From the NCBI RefSeq assembly GCF_023151555.2, contig NZ_CP100425.1, positions 1,116,001 to 1,180,000 of the forward strand: 64,000 nt of DNA, written 5' to 3'. A model generated the notes under the pieces. The model saw only the letters and a program-made list of their open reading frames with translations, made no database searches and was not told the DNA's origin. The DNA comes from Photobacterium sp. CCB-ST2H9. Lineage in GTDB: Bacteria; Pseudomonadota; Gammaproteobacteria; Enterobacterales; Vibrionaceae. Shown in pieces: positions 55,301-61,554 of the stretch (position 1 is the stretch's first letter; each line of letters opens with the position of its first letter). The translations under genes and the position numbers were made by a program.

Positions 55301-57194
55301 CCCGAATCTGTCGGTGAAACAGGATATTTATCTGGAAGTTGTTGCGCAGCTTGCCCAACTGGGCAGCGGAGACAGCGACGGGGACTTGCTGCCGGATGAT
55401 CAGGAAGGTTACTCCGACGGAGACTCGGACGGTATCCCGGATTATCTGGACGTTATTACGGACTGTAATGTTGTTCAGGAACAGGCGGTCGTCTCTGATC
55501 GTTATCTGGTCGAAGGGGATCCGGGGGTCTGTCTGCGCAAAGGGATGACCGTCGCCGGAAATAAACTGGGCGGTGCGCAGCTGCAGACGGATGAAATTCC
55601 GTCAGACAGTGGCGCTCAGAATATCGGCGGTGTCTTTGACTTTGTTGCCCATGGATTGCCGGTGGCAGGACAAAGTTACCAGGTGGTTTTGCCGCAGCGT
55701 CTGCCAATTCCGGCCAATGCGGTTTACCGGAAATACACGGAATCGCAGGGTTGGGTGAATTACATTATCGATGCTCAGAACTTTGTCTCTTCCGCGCCGG
55801 GTGAAGCCGGTTACTGCCCTCCTCCGGGGGATGTTGAGTGGCAGGCTGGTCTGCACGAAGGGGATTGGTGTGTGCAGCTGACCATTCAGGATGGCGGTCC
55901 GAATGATGATGACGGTCAGGTGAATGGCAGTGTGATGGATCCGGGTGGTGTTGGTGTTCCGGTGAGTGCAAACCAGCTGCCGCAAGCGCAGGACGATAGT
56001 CTGTTGCTGAACCGGAATGGTGAAATCACCATTGATGTGCTGGCTAATGACACGGATGCCGATCATGATCCGCTGACGTTGATGGCGTCCTCGGTCGATT
56101 TCGGGACTGCCACGCTGGTGTCGAATCAGGTGCACTATTCCGCCCCGAACGGTTTCTATGGGGTGGCGACCATCAGTTACAGCATTTCGGACGGCATGGG
56201 CGGCACGGCCAATGCCGAGGCGAAAGTCACGGTGCTGAACAGTGATTACCCGGTTGCCGTCAACGATGCGGTTCAGACCGACGATCAAACGGCGGTGGTA
56301 ATTGCGGTCCTTGGGAACGACAGCGATGCGGATGGTGACAGCCTGTCTGTGATTGCGGCAGTAGCTGACCGGGGAACAGTCTCTGTGAATGGTGATCAGA
56401 CCTTAACCTTCACACCGGAGCCGGGTTATGCCGGTGACAGCATCATTACCTACCGGATTCAGGATGCAACCGGACTGGAAGCCAGCGCTCAGGCGCGGGT
56501 GACAACAACGCTCAAGGAGGGCATGGTGGTGAAAAACCGGGGTGCCGGTACATTCTCGGCAATGATGTTACTGCTGCTGGGCGGCTTTGGCCTGATGCGT
56601 CGATGGGGCGGTCGTGTGCTCGCACTGGTTCTGAGCTTACTGACCTTCAACAGCCAGGCCGCCTGGTATGTCGATGCGGAAATCGGGGGCAGTCAGGCCA
56701 GTGAGCGCAATACTCAGCCAGCCGACACCACGGTGTCTCAGGATGACAGCGATATGGCCTGGTCCTTGGGGATCGGCTATGAAACCCGCAGTCAGTGGCT
56801 GTTCACTGCACGCTATCTGGATCAGGGAGAAGGGGAAGCGACACTGACGCCCGATGGTATGACAGCCAGTGATTATCATCAGCAAGTGTCTAAGGCGACT
56901 CCGGCACTGACGTCCGGGGTCGCACTGGATGTCCGGTATCCTGTCCTGGCGGATAATGACTTCCGGCTGTTGCTCGGTGGTGGTGTGTACCGTTGGGAAG
57001 TGGATTACAGCAGTACCTATCAGGGGGAGACGATCAAGTCGTCAGATTGGGGGGTTGATCCCTATCTGACGGTCGGGATCGATTATCGTCTGCATCCGGC
57101 CTGGCTGGCGGGCGTGAAGTTCAACCGTTACTTTATTGACATCAACGATATCAGTCAGACTTCTCTGACCCTGACTTACCAGTTCGGGCAGTAG
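46320..57194 (+). CDS. Giant Ig-like/cadherin-like surface protein with GlyGly-CTERM and fused beta-barrel
   Basis: 3624 residues. ATG 46320 is the longest start; ATG 46332 has GGAAGA upstream. A long polar leader (1-60) precedes a signal peptide (61-81, ending ASAYA). Then: Ser/Thr-rich and Ig-like domains to ~494; 13 Big_12-like units (495-1766); an SbsA-like domain (~1767-1876); five cadherin-like domains with VLANDSDxD (~1877-2358); two He_PIG domains (~2359-2541); two more cadherin-like domains; an HYR-like and a Calx-beta-like domain (~2731-2910); a PKD-like domain; a calcium-binding stretch (SDGDLLPDDQEGYSDGDSDG, ~3017); a choice-of-anchor-U-like domain (~3043-3213); two cadherin-like domains; a GlyGly-CTERM-like segment (~3407-3434); a signal-peptide-like segment and an OmpA-like barrel (~3449-3624) ending LTLTYQFGQ. 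Exported adhesin or fibre. The barrel fused behind a sorting signal is abnormal; internal initiation is possible. Confidence 0.85.
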   Translation: MEDVMRTSRSFFASHYCRQIMNNGLMMSQLAHATRQFFAGSDEVSAEILSLHPVKQDNKRWISTLALGLAGSQLLIASAYAEATQPVPFESTQAEPTAISQPASSGLEFDLNTFLSQTQNLNPGLQASKRVVGELSPFSDGASGSQPGEAMLAAGECYLYVCTNNPGQLCNTDADCNTSPPSNNAPSNISLTSSNINQSATASGADVGTLSTTDADSGDSHSYSLVSKGSSAFGSCTSDADNSQFQINGAILETGSALSPGSYSICVQTYDGTTTYQKPFTISVADDVAPSAPSTPDLSSSSDTGTSDSDNLTKNVTLTFTGTAEDGSTVELFSDQSGSTPLGSSSVTGGNWSITTSTLSSGVTHVITAKATDSSNNQSVASSGLSVTIDTTSPTGHSVALDKSQYNSSNAGSAAFTFSGGEVGTQYSYSVTSSGGGTAVTGSGTLSSGSQTVSGIDVSGLSDGTLVLSVTLTDAAGNAATALASTATLDTTKPGITITSDKLALKLGEAATLTFTLSESSSDFSAGDVIVSGGTLSSFTGSGTSYSATFTPDTNSTAGATVDVAASVFTDAAGNGNTAASQLAISVDTLQPMITITSDKSALKQGETAALTFTLSESSSDFAAGDVIVSGGTLSNFTGSGTSYSATFTPDADSTAGATVDVAASVFTDAAGNGNTAASQLAISVDTLQPMVTITSDKATLKQGETAALTFTLSESSSDFAAGDVIVSGGTLSNFTGSGTSYSATFTPDTDSTAGATVDVAASVFTDAAGNGNTAASQLAISVDTLQPMVTITSDKATLKQGETAALTFTLSESSSDFAAGDVIVSGGTLSNFTGSGTSYSATFTPDTDSTAGATVDVAASVFTDAAGNGNTAASQLAISVDTLQPMITITSDKSALKQGETAALTFTLSESSSDFSAGDVIVSGGTLSSFTGSGTSYSATFTPDADSTAGATVDVSASVFTDAAGNGNTAASQLAISVDTLQPMVTITSDKSALKQGETAALTFTLSESSSDFAAGDVIVSGGTLSNFTGSGTSYSATFTPDADSTAGATVDVAASVFTDAAGNGNTAASQLAISVDTLQPMITITSDKATLKQGETAALTFTLSESSSDFSAGDVIVSGGTLSNFTGSGTSYSATFTPDTDSTAGATVDVSASVFTDAAGNGNTAASQLAISVDTLQPMVTITSDKATLKQGETAALTFTLSESSSDFSAGDVIVSGGTLSSFTGSGTSYSATFTPDADSTAGATVDVSASVFTDAAGNGNTAASQLAISVDTLQPMVTITSDKATLKQGETAALTFTLSESSSDFSAGDVIVSGGTLSNFTGSGTSYSATFTPDTDSTAGATVNVAASVFTDAAGNGNTAASQLAISVDTLQPMITITSDKSALKQGETAALTFTLSESSSDFAAGDVIVSGGTLSNFTGSGTSYSATFTPDTDSTAGATVNVAASVFTDAAGNGNTAASQLSISVDTLQPMITITSDKSALKQGETAALTFTLSESSSDFAAGDVIVSGGTLSNFTGSGTSYSATFTPDADSTAGATVDVAASVFTDAAGNGNTAASQLAISVDTLQPMITITSDKATLKQGETAALTFTLSESSSDFSAGDVIVSGGTLSNFTGSGTSYSATFTPDTDSTAGATVDVSASVFTDAAGNGNTAASQLAISVDTLQPMVTITSDKSALKQGETAALTFTLSESSSDFAAGDVIVSGGTLSNFTGSGASYTATLTPGTDGNITLDIASGRFTDPNGNANLAATQLVLTYDGTAPYISTLSPADDATDVSYNSHLVITFSETIQAGAGSLSLVDATTSATLATYAMTDSEVNLSGDQLTVSPSQSFVPTHTYYVTMTNDALSDVAGNAFAGFSSETFFNFTIANAQPVATDDTASVAEDNLIAIDVLSNDSDTDSLLNPASVTVVTAPQHGSTSINTGTGTITYTPDENFTGTETFTYQVEDIYGAVSSAATVTVTVTPVADAPVATADVGSTDEDTLVELDVLANDSDVDVGDTLQASTLTIVTQPAHGSASVDNGKIQYQPEANYAGTDTLTYTVEDSTGLVSNAALVTINVAGVNDAPQTVADTLAVDEDESGVVDVLANDSDIDGSLAQDTVQVITQPQKGQVSVATDGKVTYTPNANYFGNDSFTYVVQDDLGATSLPATVTVTVASVNDAPIVADDTATLLEDTPHTVNVLGNDQDIDGTIQANSLVIVTQPAQGSVSVGSNGAVVYTPALNFSGEDQFTYQVSDDQGAVSNIATVTMTVQAVNDAPVANDDQSTTQEDTAVDISVIANDSDLDGSLDLNSIQILTPPQFGQLLDLGNGSLRYTPDANQSGDDSFTYTIDDNEGSASNTATVSVTVETVNDAPTISGTPSLSVDQDQSYEFQPTASDIENDGLTFSITNMPAWASFDPQTGRLSGVPDNDAVGQYTNVIISVSDGDKTTALPAFTITVNNVNDAPEISGQPQDQVSEDSAYSFIPQATDIDQDALTFSIQNKPEWASFDPLTGQLSGTPDNSHVGTTSGIVISVSDGPETASLPAFNITVVNVNDPPEGENLTVSLAEDQTLSIVPSMTDVDSSSLSLLVTASPQHGSLTAQSGLTAQSGGWLYTPQADYNGSDTFSYQVTDGELVSATYTVAISVTPVNDVPVILSDSYQFKANAQGRYVLDVLSNDSDIDQDPLSLLWATTEKGTTSIENGQVILTTTQQGTLSLKYGASDGEADQQVGLVTVVIESADSQPPVIQAPADVEVNATGLFTRVNLGVANATDSQGKALAVSVVDRKPFFKPGKHTVYWRAVDASGRESQASQQVVVHPQVSIAKDGKATEGTTQKVRVYLNGPAPAYPVTVPYTVSGTSDSSDHTLTDGEVVIQSGTEGIIEFDVLSDALPEGTETLEISLSSSVNLGSKSHYFLSILEENVAPSVSTEVAQDTESRHVIDASGGSVTVTASVTDPNAADSHSYLWEASDSAMANLSTEDHQFIFSPGALTQGMYTLTLTVTDNGSPNLSVKQDIYLEVVAQLAQLGSGDSDGDLLPDDQEGYSDGDSDGIPDYLDVITDCNVVQEQAVVSDRYLVEGDPGVCLRKGMTVAGNKLGGAQLQTDEIPSDSGAQNIGGVFDFVAHGLPVAGQSYQVVLPQRLPIPANAVYRKYTESQGWVNYIIDAQNFVSSAPGEAGYCPPPGDVEWQAGLHEGDWCVQLTIQDGGPNDDDGQVNGSVMDPGGVGVPVSANQLPQAQDDSLLLNRNGEITIDVLANDTDADHDPLTLMASSVDFGTATLVSNQVHYSAPNGFYGVATISYSISDGMGGTANAEAKVTVLNSDYPVAVNDAVQTDDQTAVVIAVLGNDSDADGDSLSVIAAVADRGTVSVNGDQTLTFTPEPGYAGDSIITYRIQDATGLEASAQARVTTTLKEGMVVKNRGAGTFSAMMLLLLGGFGLMRRWGGRVLALVLSLLTFNSQAAWYVDAEIGGSQASERNTQPADTTVSQDDSDMAWSLGIGYETRSQWLFTARYLDQGEGEATLTPDGMTASDYHQQVSKATPALTSGVALDVRYPVLADNDFRLLLGGGVYRWEVDYSSTYQGETIKSSDWGVDPYLTVGIDYRLHPAWLAGVKFNRYFIDINDISQTSLTLTYQFGQ
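47802..51617 (+). repeat. Thirteen tandem 294-bp units encoding Ig-like (Big_12-like) domains
   Basis: Twelve units of exactly 98 codons, beginning at 47802 and every 294 bases (48096, 48390 ... 51330), and a thirteenth that diverges after its midpoint. The consensus holds TITSDKxxLKQGETAALTFT, FSAGDVIVSGGTLSNFTGSG and VFTDAAGNGNTAASQ. Units 2-12 differ at only a few codons, alternating SAL/ATL, FAAG/FSAG, DAD/DTD and VDVAAS/VDVSAS, so they have been shuffled and homogenised by recombination. The first unit (KLGEAATL) is the most diverged at its start. Confidence 0.95.
56514..57194 (+). CDS. Possible internally initiated outer-membrane barrel protein nested in the giant ORF
   Basis: AAGGAGG at 56514-56520 is followed in frame by ATG 56523, GTG 56526 and GTG 56529 (8 nt spacing for the last), and ATG 56595 opens a near-perfect signal peptide (MRRWGGRVLALVLSLLTFNS, then QA and cleavage before AWYVD). 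The 175-residue remainder alternates polar and hydrophobic residues in about eight strands (WYVDAEIGGSQAS, MAWSLGIGYET, WLFTARYLDQG, GVALDVRYP, FRLLLGGGVYRWEVDYS, YLTVGIDYRL, WLAGVKFNRYF, SLTLTYQFGQ), an OmpA-like porin fold. Read alone it is a normal 199-residue outer-membrane protein; read with the upstream ORF it is a fusion. I cannot decide between the two. Confidence 0.45.
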   Translation, partial: KEGMVVKNRGAGTFSAMMLLLLGGFGLMRRWGGRVLALVLSLLTFNSQAAWYVDAEIGGSQASERNTQPADTTVSQDDSDMAWSLGIGYETRSQWLFTARYLDQGEGEATLTPDGMTASDYHQQVSKATPALTSGVALDVRYPVLADNDFRLLLGGGVYRWEVDYSSTYQGETIKSSDWGVDPYLTVGIDYRLHPAWLAGVKFNRYFIDINDISQTSLTLTYQFGQ

Positions 57195-57210
57195 TCTTCG
57201 CGGAGAAACG

Positions 57211-57237
57211 AAAAATGCTGGCTTCGGCCAGCATTTT
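57211..57237. terminator. Bidirectional terminator
   Basis: AAAAATGCTGGC and GCCAGCATTTTT pair around a TTCG tetraloop. It ends the giant gene and the convergent ammA gene. Confidence 0.93.
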
Positions 57238-57264
57238 TGATCGGGAGAGCGAGTCAGACGGGCA

Positions 57265-57879
57265 TTACGCCAGTGGCGTGAAATATTTACCTTTCATCTG
57301 AGTGATCGTAAAGGTTTTCACCCGGACATTGGGAGACCAGTGATTCATCGGCCAGCCTGCTTTTTGTTTCAGGGCTTTGATGAAAGCTGAAGGCTTTGGC
57401 AGTTTTTCCCAGACCTGCGGCAGAAACACGGCCTGAGAATAATGCTCTGTCAGGATGACACCCACCTTGTGCTGCTCCAGATAGGCCAACAGTTCTTCTT
57501 CAGAAGCTACTGAAAGGAGCTTGGGTTCAGAGAGTACGGAGACTTCAATGGTCAGGGAATCCAGCTGCTCTTCGGTGAGCGGCATGAATCGTCTGTCCTG
57601 ATAGGCACTGTCTCTGGCTTTGTTATGGACTTCTATTACCAGCGGCTCATTGGCCGTGACGGTGCCCAGACAGCCCTGGAGCTGACCATCGACTTCAAGC
57701 GTGACAAAACAGGCACCGTTAGCCCGCAGCTTGCGGTGGTAGAGATCCAGTTGCGGCGGCATCGGCAGATCATCGGAAAAATGGCTGCGGATCGCCTCCC
57801 GGGCAATATCCAGCAACTGCGTCATTTCTCCCTTATTCAGGGCCGGTTTCTCTGGGGGAAGACACGAGGTAACTGACAT
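57265..57879 (-). CDS. amrA: AMMECR1-domain protein (AmmeMemoRadiSam system A)
   Basis: 204 residues from ATG 57879; a TTG at 57936 would extend it further into the memo gene. The AMMECR1 signature is LQGCLGTV, preceded by NGACFVTLEVDGQ and followed by AYQDRRFMPLTEEQLDSLTI, EVSVLSEP and VGVILTEHYSQAVFLPQVWE. The domain is found alone or with MEMO and a radical-SAM enzyme in bacteria and archaea; its function is unknown. It overlaps the upstream memo gene by 47 nt, so the two are coupled. Confidence 0.85.
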   Translation of the reverse strand: MSVTSCLPPEKPALNKGEMTQLLDIAREAIRSHFSDDLPMPPQLDLYHRKLRANGACFVTLEVDGQLQGCLGTVTANEPLVIEVHNKARDSAYQDRRFMPLTEEQLDSLTIEVSVLSEPKLLSVASEEELLAYLEQHKVGVILTEHYSQAVFLPQVWEKLPKPSAFIKALKQKAGWPMNHWSPNVRVKTFTITQMKGKYFTPLA

Positions 57880-58636
57880 ATCCAACGACTCTCTCCTTAT
57901 CTCCGGCCTCCATGTCGCCGGAGTTTTTGTATTCAATTTGTGTTAAGTAATAGCCTCTTTGCTTCGCCAGTAATAACAAGGTGTTGATCCCGGTTGAGCC
58001 GCAAGCCTGTTGCGGGGAAAGGCTGGGATCGAACTTTTCAATCACTTTCAGAGTCCGGTGATCGATATCCTGTGCATCTGCATAGGGGTGGTAATGGCTC
58101 AGATCACTGCTGATGACCAGCAATGTGTTGTCCTGCCATAGGGGATCAATGATCTCCGCCAGACGTGCCGGGGAAATATCTCCGGTGAGTATCGGCAGCA
58201 GGGTAAACGCCGGCAGGCAATGCTGCAGGAAGGGTAACTGCACTTCCAGACAATGCTCCAGCTCATGTATATGATCTGAGATAGCAATATCATCGAATCG
58301 TGACAATTTTTCAACAGACGGCGTGTCAATCTGGACTTCACCTAACGGTGTGGCGAAATACTGATCACCGGGCAGGGCGCAGCCATCAAAGGCATAGTAA
58401 TGACTGGGGCCAACCAGAATTACTTTTTGATACACATTTCCGTTTCTTTTCAGCCACCGGTAGGCCCTGGCAGCGACTTTACCAGAGAACATATACCCCG
58501 CATGCGGCACGATCAGTGCTCTGGGGAATGATGTCACTTCGTCCGGGGCAACCAGCCAATGATTCAGCTGCTTGCTCAGTTCCAGCGGCGAAGCCTGATA
58601 AAATCGACCGGCGACAGCAGGGACTCGAATGGTCAT
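57833..58636 (-). CDS. amrB: MEMO-family protein (AmmeMemoRadiSam system B)
   Basis: 267 residues with AGAGGA upstream. MEMO motifs: VPHAGYMFSGKVAARAYRWL, VGPSHYYAFDGCALPG, HELEHCLEVQLPFLQHCLPA, VISSDLSHYHPY, DHRTL and QACGSTGINTLL. MEMO proteins resemble class III dioxygenases and human MEMO1 binds metal through two His and a Cys; equivalents are visible here (H in VPHAG, H in GPSHY, C in QACG). Substrate unknown. Confidence 0.88.
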   Translation of the reverse strand: MTIRVPAVAGRFYQASPLELSKQLNHWLVAPDEVTSFPRALIVPHAGYMFSGKVAARAYRWLKRNGNVYQKVILVGPSHYYAFDGCALPGDQYFATPLGEVQIDTPSVEKLSRFDDIAISDHIHELEHCLEVQLPFLQHCLPAFTLLPILTGDISPARLAEIIDPLWQDNTLLVISSDLSHYHPYADAQDIDHRTLKVIEKFDPSLSPQQACGSTGINTLLLLAKQRGYYLTQIEYKNSGDMEAGDKERVVGYVSYLVSSPRETGPE

Positions 58637-58776
58637 CGTCTGGTCCTCTATCTCCGAACTGGTTCTGAAGGATGTGATTGGTTCACGCCACAGGCTCTGC
58701 CTGATACATCAGGCGGGATCTGGCGGAGACCAACTATATTTAAGTATAGAAAGGATTAATTTCGCGGAGCATCTCC

Positions 58777-59895
58777 ATGGCGCAATCTCACCGGATGCAA
58801 ACAGACCCGCTTTCCGGAAGCCCTCCGGCGAGCTGGCCAACCACACACTGGCATCAGTTAGATGACGGTCGTGTGGTTTGCGATGTCTGTCCAAGGCATT
58901 GCCGGCTCCGTGACGGCAAGCGGGGTGCCTGTTTTGTGCGGATGGCTGAACATGGTCAGATTGTGCTGACGAGCTACGGCCGCTCCAGCGGGTTCTGCAT
59001 CGACCCGATTGAGAAAAAACCGCTGAACCATTTTTACCCGGGCAGCTCAGTTTTATCGTTCGGAACCGCCGGATGTAATCTGGGCTGTAAATTCTGCCAG
59101 AACTGGAGCATCAGCAAGTCGCGGGAAATCGATACCTTAGGGTCAACCGCAATGCCAGAGCAAATCGCACGGGCAGCGCAGCAGTACGGCTGCGATTCCA
59201 TTGCGTTTACCTATAACGACCCGGTCATTTTCATGGAATACGCCATGGACTGTGCAGACGCCTGCCATGCCCACGGGATCCACAGTGTGGCGGTGAGTGC
59301 CGGTTATATCTGCGATGTGCCGCGGCAAGATTTTTATCAGAAAATGGATGCGGCCAATATCGACCTGAAAGCCTTCACGGAGCGGTTTTATCACAAAATA
59401 TGCAGCGGGCATCTGGCACCTGTACTGGATACGTTGCTCTACCTGCGTCATGAAACCCGGGTGTGGTTCGAAATCACCACCTTGCTGATCCCGGATGAAA
59501 ATGACAGTCCGGCTGAAATCGAGGCGATGTCACGGTGGATCATGGAGAATCTCGGCCCGGAAGTTCCGTTGCATTTCAGTGCATTTCATCCTGATTTTAA
59601 AATGATGGACAAACCGCCGACCCCACCGTCAACCGTCAAACGGGCAAGACAGATTGCTCTGGATGCCGGACTGAAATACGTCTACGTAGGTAATATTTTT
59701 GATGAGGCAGGGGACAGTACCTACTGTCCCGGCTGCGGTGCGAAGGTGGTTGCGCGAAACTGGTATGCGCTGGGCGATTATGAACTGACCGACAAAGGTT
59801 GCTGTCAGCACTGCGGCTATCAGCTTGCCGGACGGTTTACGACGCCCGGTGAAAGCTTCGGGCGCAGGCGGATTCCCATCCGGATCAGTGCCTGA
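58777..59895 (+). CDS. amrS: AmmeMemoRadiSam system radical SAM enzyme
   Basis: 372 residues with GCGGAGC before ATG. The [4Fe-4S] motif is CNLGCKFC (CxxxCxxC, ~residue 100) in FGTAGCNLGCKFCQNWSISK. An N-terminal CDVCPRHCRLRDGKRGAC cysteine group and a C-terminal zinc-ribbon-like pair (YCPGCGAKV, CCQHCGYQL) are extra metal sites typical of this family, which is related to pyruvate-formate-lyase-activating enzymes. The reaction is unknown. It is divergent from amrA/amrB across ~140 bases, unlike the usual contiguous operon. Confidence 0.92.
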   Translation: MAQSHRMQTDPLSGSPPASWPTTHWHQLDDGRVVCDVCPRHCRLRDGKRGACFVRMAEHGQIVLTSYGRSSGFCIDPIEKKPLNHFYPGSSVLSFGTAGCNLGCKFCQNWSISKSREIDTLGSTAMPEQIARAAQQYGCDSIAFTYNDPVIFMEYAMDCADACHAHGIHSVAVSAGYICDVPRQDFYQKMDAANIDLKAFTERFYHKICSGHLAPVLDTLLYLRHETRVWFEITTLLIPDENDSPAEIEAMSRWIMENLGPEVPLHFSAFHPDFKMMDKPPTPPSTVKRARQIALDAGLKYVYVGNIFDEAGDSTYCPGCGAKVVARNWYALGDYELTDKGCCQHCGYQLAGRFTTPGESFGRRRIPIRISA

Positions 59896-59984
59896 TGGTG
59901 ATAAAAGCAACAAGCTCGTCAATTGGGTTTTACTCCGGTGCGGCTTTGCATTATCTTACCGCTTTCCGTAAAGCCGAACAGAGA

Positions 59985-60293
59985 ATGTCCCGCATGACTA
60001 TTGAAGCATTGCATCAGTTTCAGAATCTGGTGATCACTCAGCCGAACTGCCCTTACTGTGTGAGAGCGAAAGCGATCCTTGACGGACGTGGAACAGACTA
60101 CACGACACTGGTGCTGGGTCAGGATCTGGAAAAGACCGAGATGGTTGCTTTTATTGAGCAGGTGGCAAACACCACCGTGCGGACCGTGCCGCAAATAATC
60201 CTGGATGGCAGATATATCGGGGGGCATGATGATCTGGTCGCGTTTCTGGAGCGACAGGTTGATCACGACGCGCTCAGTGATTTCGAATTGTGA
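59985..60293 (+). CDS. Glutaredoxin
   Basis: 102 residues from ATG 59985; the upstream part of the frame (59895-59984) is not glutaredoxin. Dithiol active site CPYC in ITQPNCPYCVRAKAILDG, then VRTVPQIILDGRYIGGHDDL with the cis-proline TVP and GG-D glutathione-binding motif. Class I glutaredoxin of cytoplasmic thiol-disulfide exchange. Followed by its own terminator. Confidence 0.9.
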   Translation: MSRMTIEALHQFQNLVITQPNCPYCVRAKAILDGRGTDYTTLVLGQDLEKTEMVAFIEQVANTTVRTVPQIILDGRYIGGHDDLVAFLERQVDHDALSDFEL

Positions 60294-60295
60294 TG

Positions 60296-60322
60296 AAAAA
60301 GGCTCCCGTCGGGGGCCTTTTT
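60296..60322 (+). terminator. Terminator after the glutaredoxin gene
   Basis: AAAAAGGCTCCC and GGGGGCCTTTTTC form a hairpin with a GTC loop and T-run. Confidence 0.85.
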
Positions 60323-60359
60323 CTTTATTGATGTTTTTTTCAGTAAGGAGACGGATGAG

Positions 60360-60812
60360 ATGAGCTTTCATGTAAGAGTTATCTGGCAAGGCAACAGTCA
60401 GCCCGGAGAAGCATTCAGCCGGGATCATCAGATTCACTTTGGCAGCGGCCAGCAGGTTCAGGGATCATCTGCACCGGAATATCAGGGCAGTGCCGATAAA
60501 ATTAATCCGGAAGAAAGCCTGATGTCGTCGCTGTCTTCCTGTCATATGCTGACGTTTCTGGCGATCGCGCATCTCAAGCGTCTGCCGGTTGCCAGTTATC
60601 AGGACAGCGTGACCGCAGAACTGGGGCAAAACGAGGCTGGTAAAACCAAAGTGGCTGTGATTGATCTGAACCCGCAGATCACCTTCGCGGAAGGGATTGA
60701 CGTCTCCCCTGAAGTCCTGGACAAAATGCATCAGAAAGCGCACGCGAATTGTTTTATTGCGAACAGCTTGAATGTGACTGTTCGATTGCATGGAAAGGAG
60801 TTCGAGCATTGA
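60360..60812 (+). CDS. OsmC/Ohr-family peroxidase
   Basis: 150 residues. The two peroxidatic/resolving cysteines lie in SLSSCHMLTFLAIAHLKR and HANCFIANSLNVTV, and EYQGSADKINPEESLM is the family opening. Such proteins reduce organic hydroperoxides with lipoylated or thiol donors. Its stop overlaps the start of the MOSC gene, so the two are cotranslated. Confidence 0.88.
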   Translation: MSFHVRVIWQGNSQPGEAFSRDHQIHFGSGQQVQGSSAPEYQGSADKINPEESLMSSLSSCHMLTFLAIAHLKRLPVASYQDSVTAELGQNEAGKTKVAVIDLNPQITFAEGIDVSPEVLDKMHQKAHANCFIANSLNVTVRLHGKEFEH

Positions 60813-61498
60813 TCAAAGCAGAGACAAGCATATCGCTCACCGGCCTGTATACAGGAACAGTGACACAGAATTACGGTATCACCACAGCGATGGCCAAGCA
60901 GCCGGTGACCGGCCGGATGTATTTGTCGGAGACCGGACTGGAAGGTGATGAATGCGCCGAGCCGAAATTTCACGGTGGTACGGAAAGGGCGCTGCATCAG
61001 TATCCGCTCGAGCATTATGCTTTCTGGCAGCAGAAGTATCCTGAGCGCGAATGGGTGTCGTCGGGGATGGGCGAAAATATCAGTACGCTGGGGATGACGG
61101 AAGACAATGTCCGCATCGGCGACCGGTATCGCTGGGGTGAAGCCATCATCGAAATCAGTCAGCCGCGTTCGCCTTGTTTTAAACTGAACTGTCGCTGGGA
61201 TTTACAGGGCTTTTCAGAAACCATGCAGACCACTGGCCGTTGTGGCTGGCTGTATCGTGTGATTCAGCCCGGTTTTATCCGTGCGGCAGCACCTTTGGTC
61301 CTGATTCAGGCCGGGGATGAGCGCTTTACCGTCAAACGGGTGCTGGACTGGTATTTCAACGATCCGATGAATCCGGATAAGTTACGTCTGCTGCAGACGT
61401 GTGAAGCCCTGTCGAAGAGCTGGCAGAGCACTATCGCCAAGCGACTGGAAACAGGTGAGCTCGAAAACTGGCATTTCCGCCTGAACGGGAAAGCCTGA
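60809..61498 (+). CDS. yiiM: YiiM-like MOSC-domain protein
   Basis: 229 residues from TTG 60809, chosen because AAGGAG sits at 60795-60800 with 8 nt spacing; the ORF open to 60749 lies in the OsmC gene. E. coli YiiM has 224 residues. MOSC features: MYLSETGLEGDECAEPKFHG, TERALHQYP, SSGMGENISTLGMTEDNVRI, GDRYRWGEAIIEISQPRSPC (pterin/molybdenum ligand Cys) and FKLNCRW. YiiM-type proteins are molybdenum enzymes that reduce N-hydroxylated compounds such as 6-hydroxylaminopurine. Confidence 0.88.
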   Translation: MIKAETSISLTGLYTGTVTQNYGITTAMAKQPVTGRMYLSETGLEGDECAEPKFHGGTERALHQYPLEHYAFWQQKYPEREWVSSGMGENISTLGMTEDNVRIGDRYRWGEAIIEISQPRSPCFKLNCRWDLQGFSETMQTTGRCGWLYRVIQPGFIRAAAPLVLIQAGDERFTVKRVLDWYFNDPMNPDKLRLLQTCEALSKSWQSTIAKRLETGELENWHFRLNGKA

Positions 61499-61505
61499 AA
61501 AACAA

Positions 61506-61528
61506 AACGGGCCGAATGACGGCCCGTT
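61506..61528. terminator. Terminator-like hairpin after the MOSC gene
   Basis: AACGGGCC and GGCCCGTT pair around a 7-nt GAATGAC loop. T-rich sequence after it is short; it lies between convergent genes. Confidence 0.75.
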
Positions 61529-61554
61529 GATTCTGTGATGTTTGTGAAGCTGAC

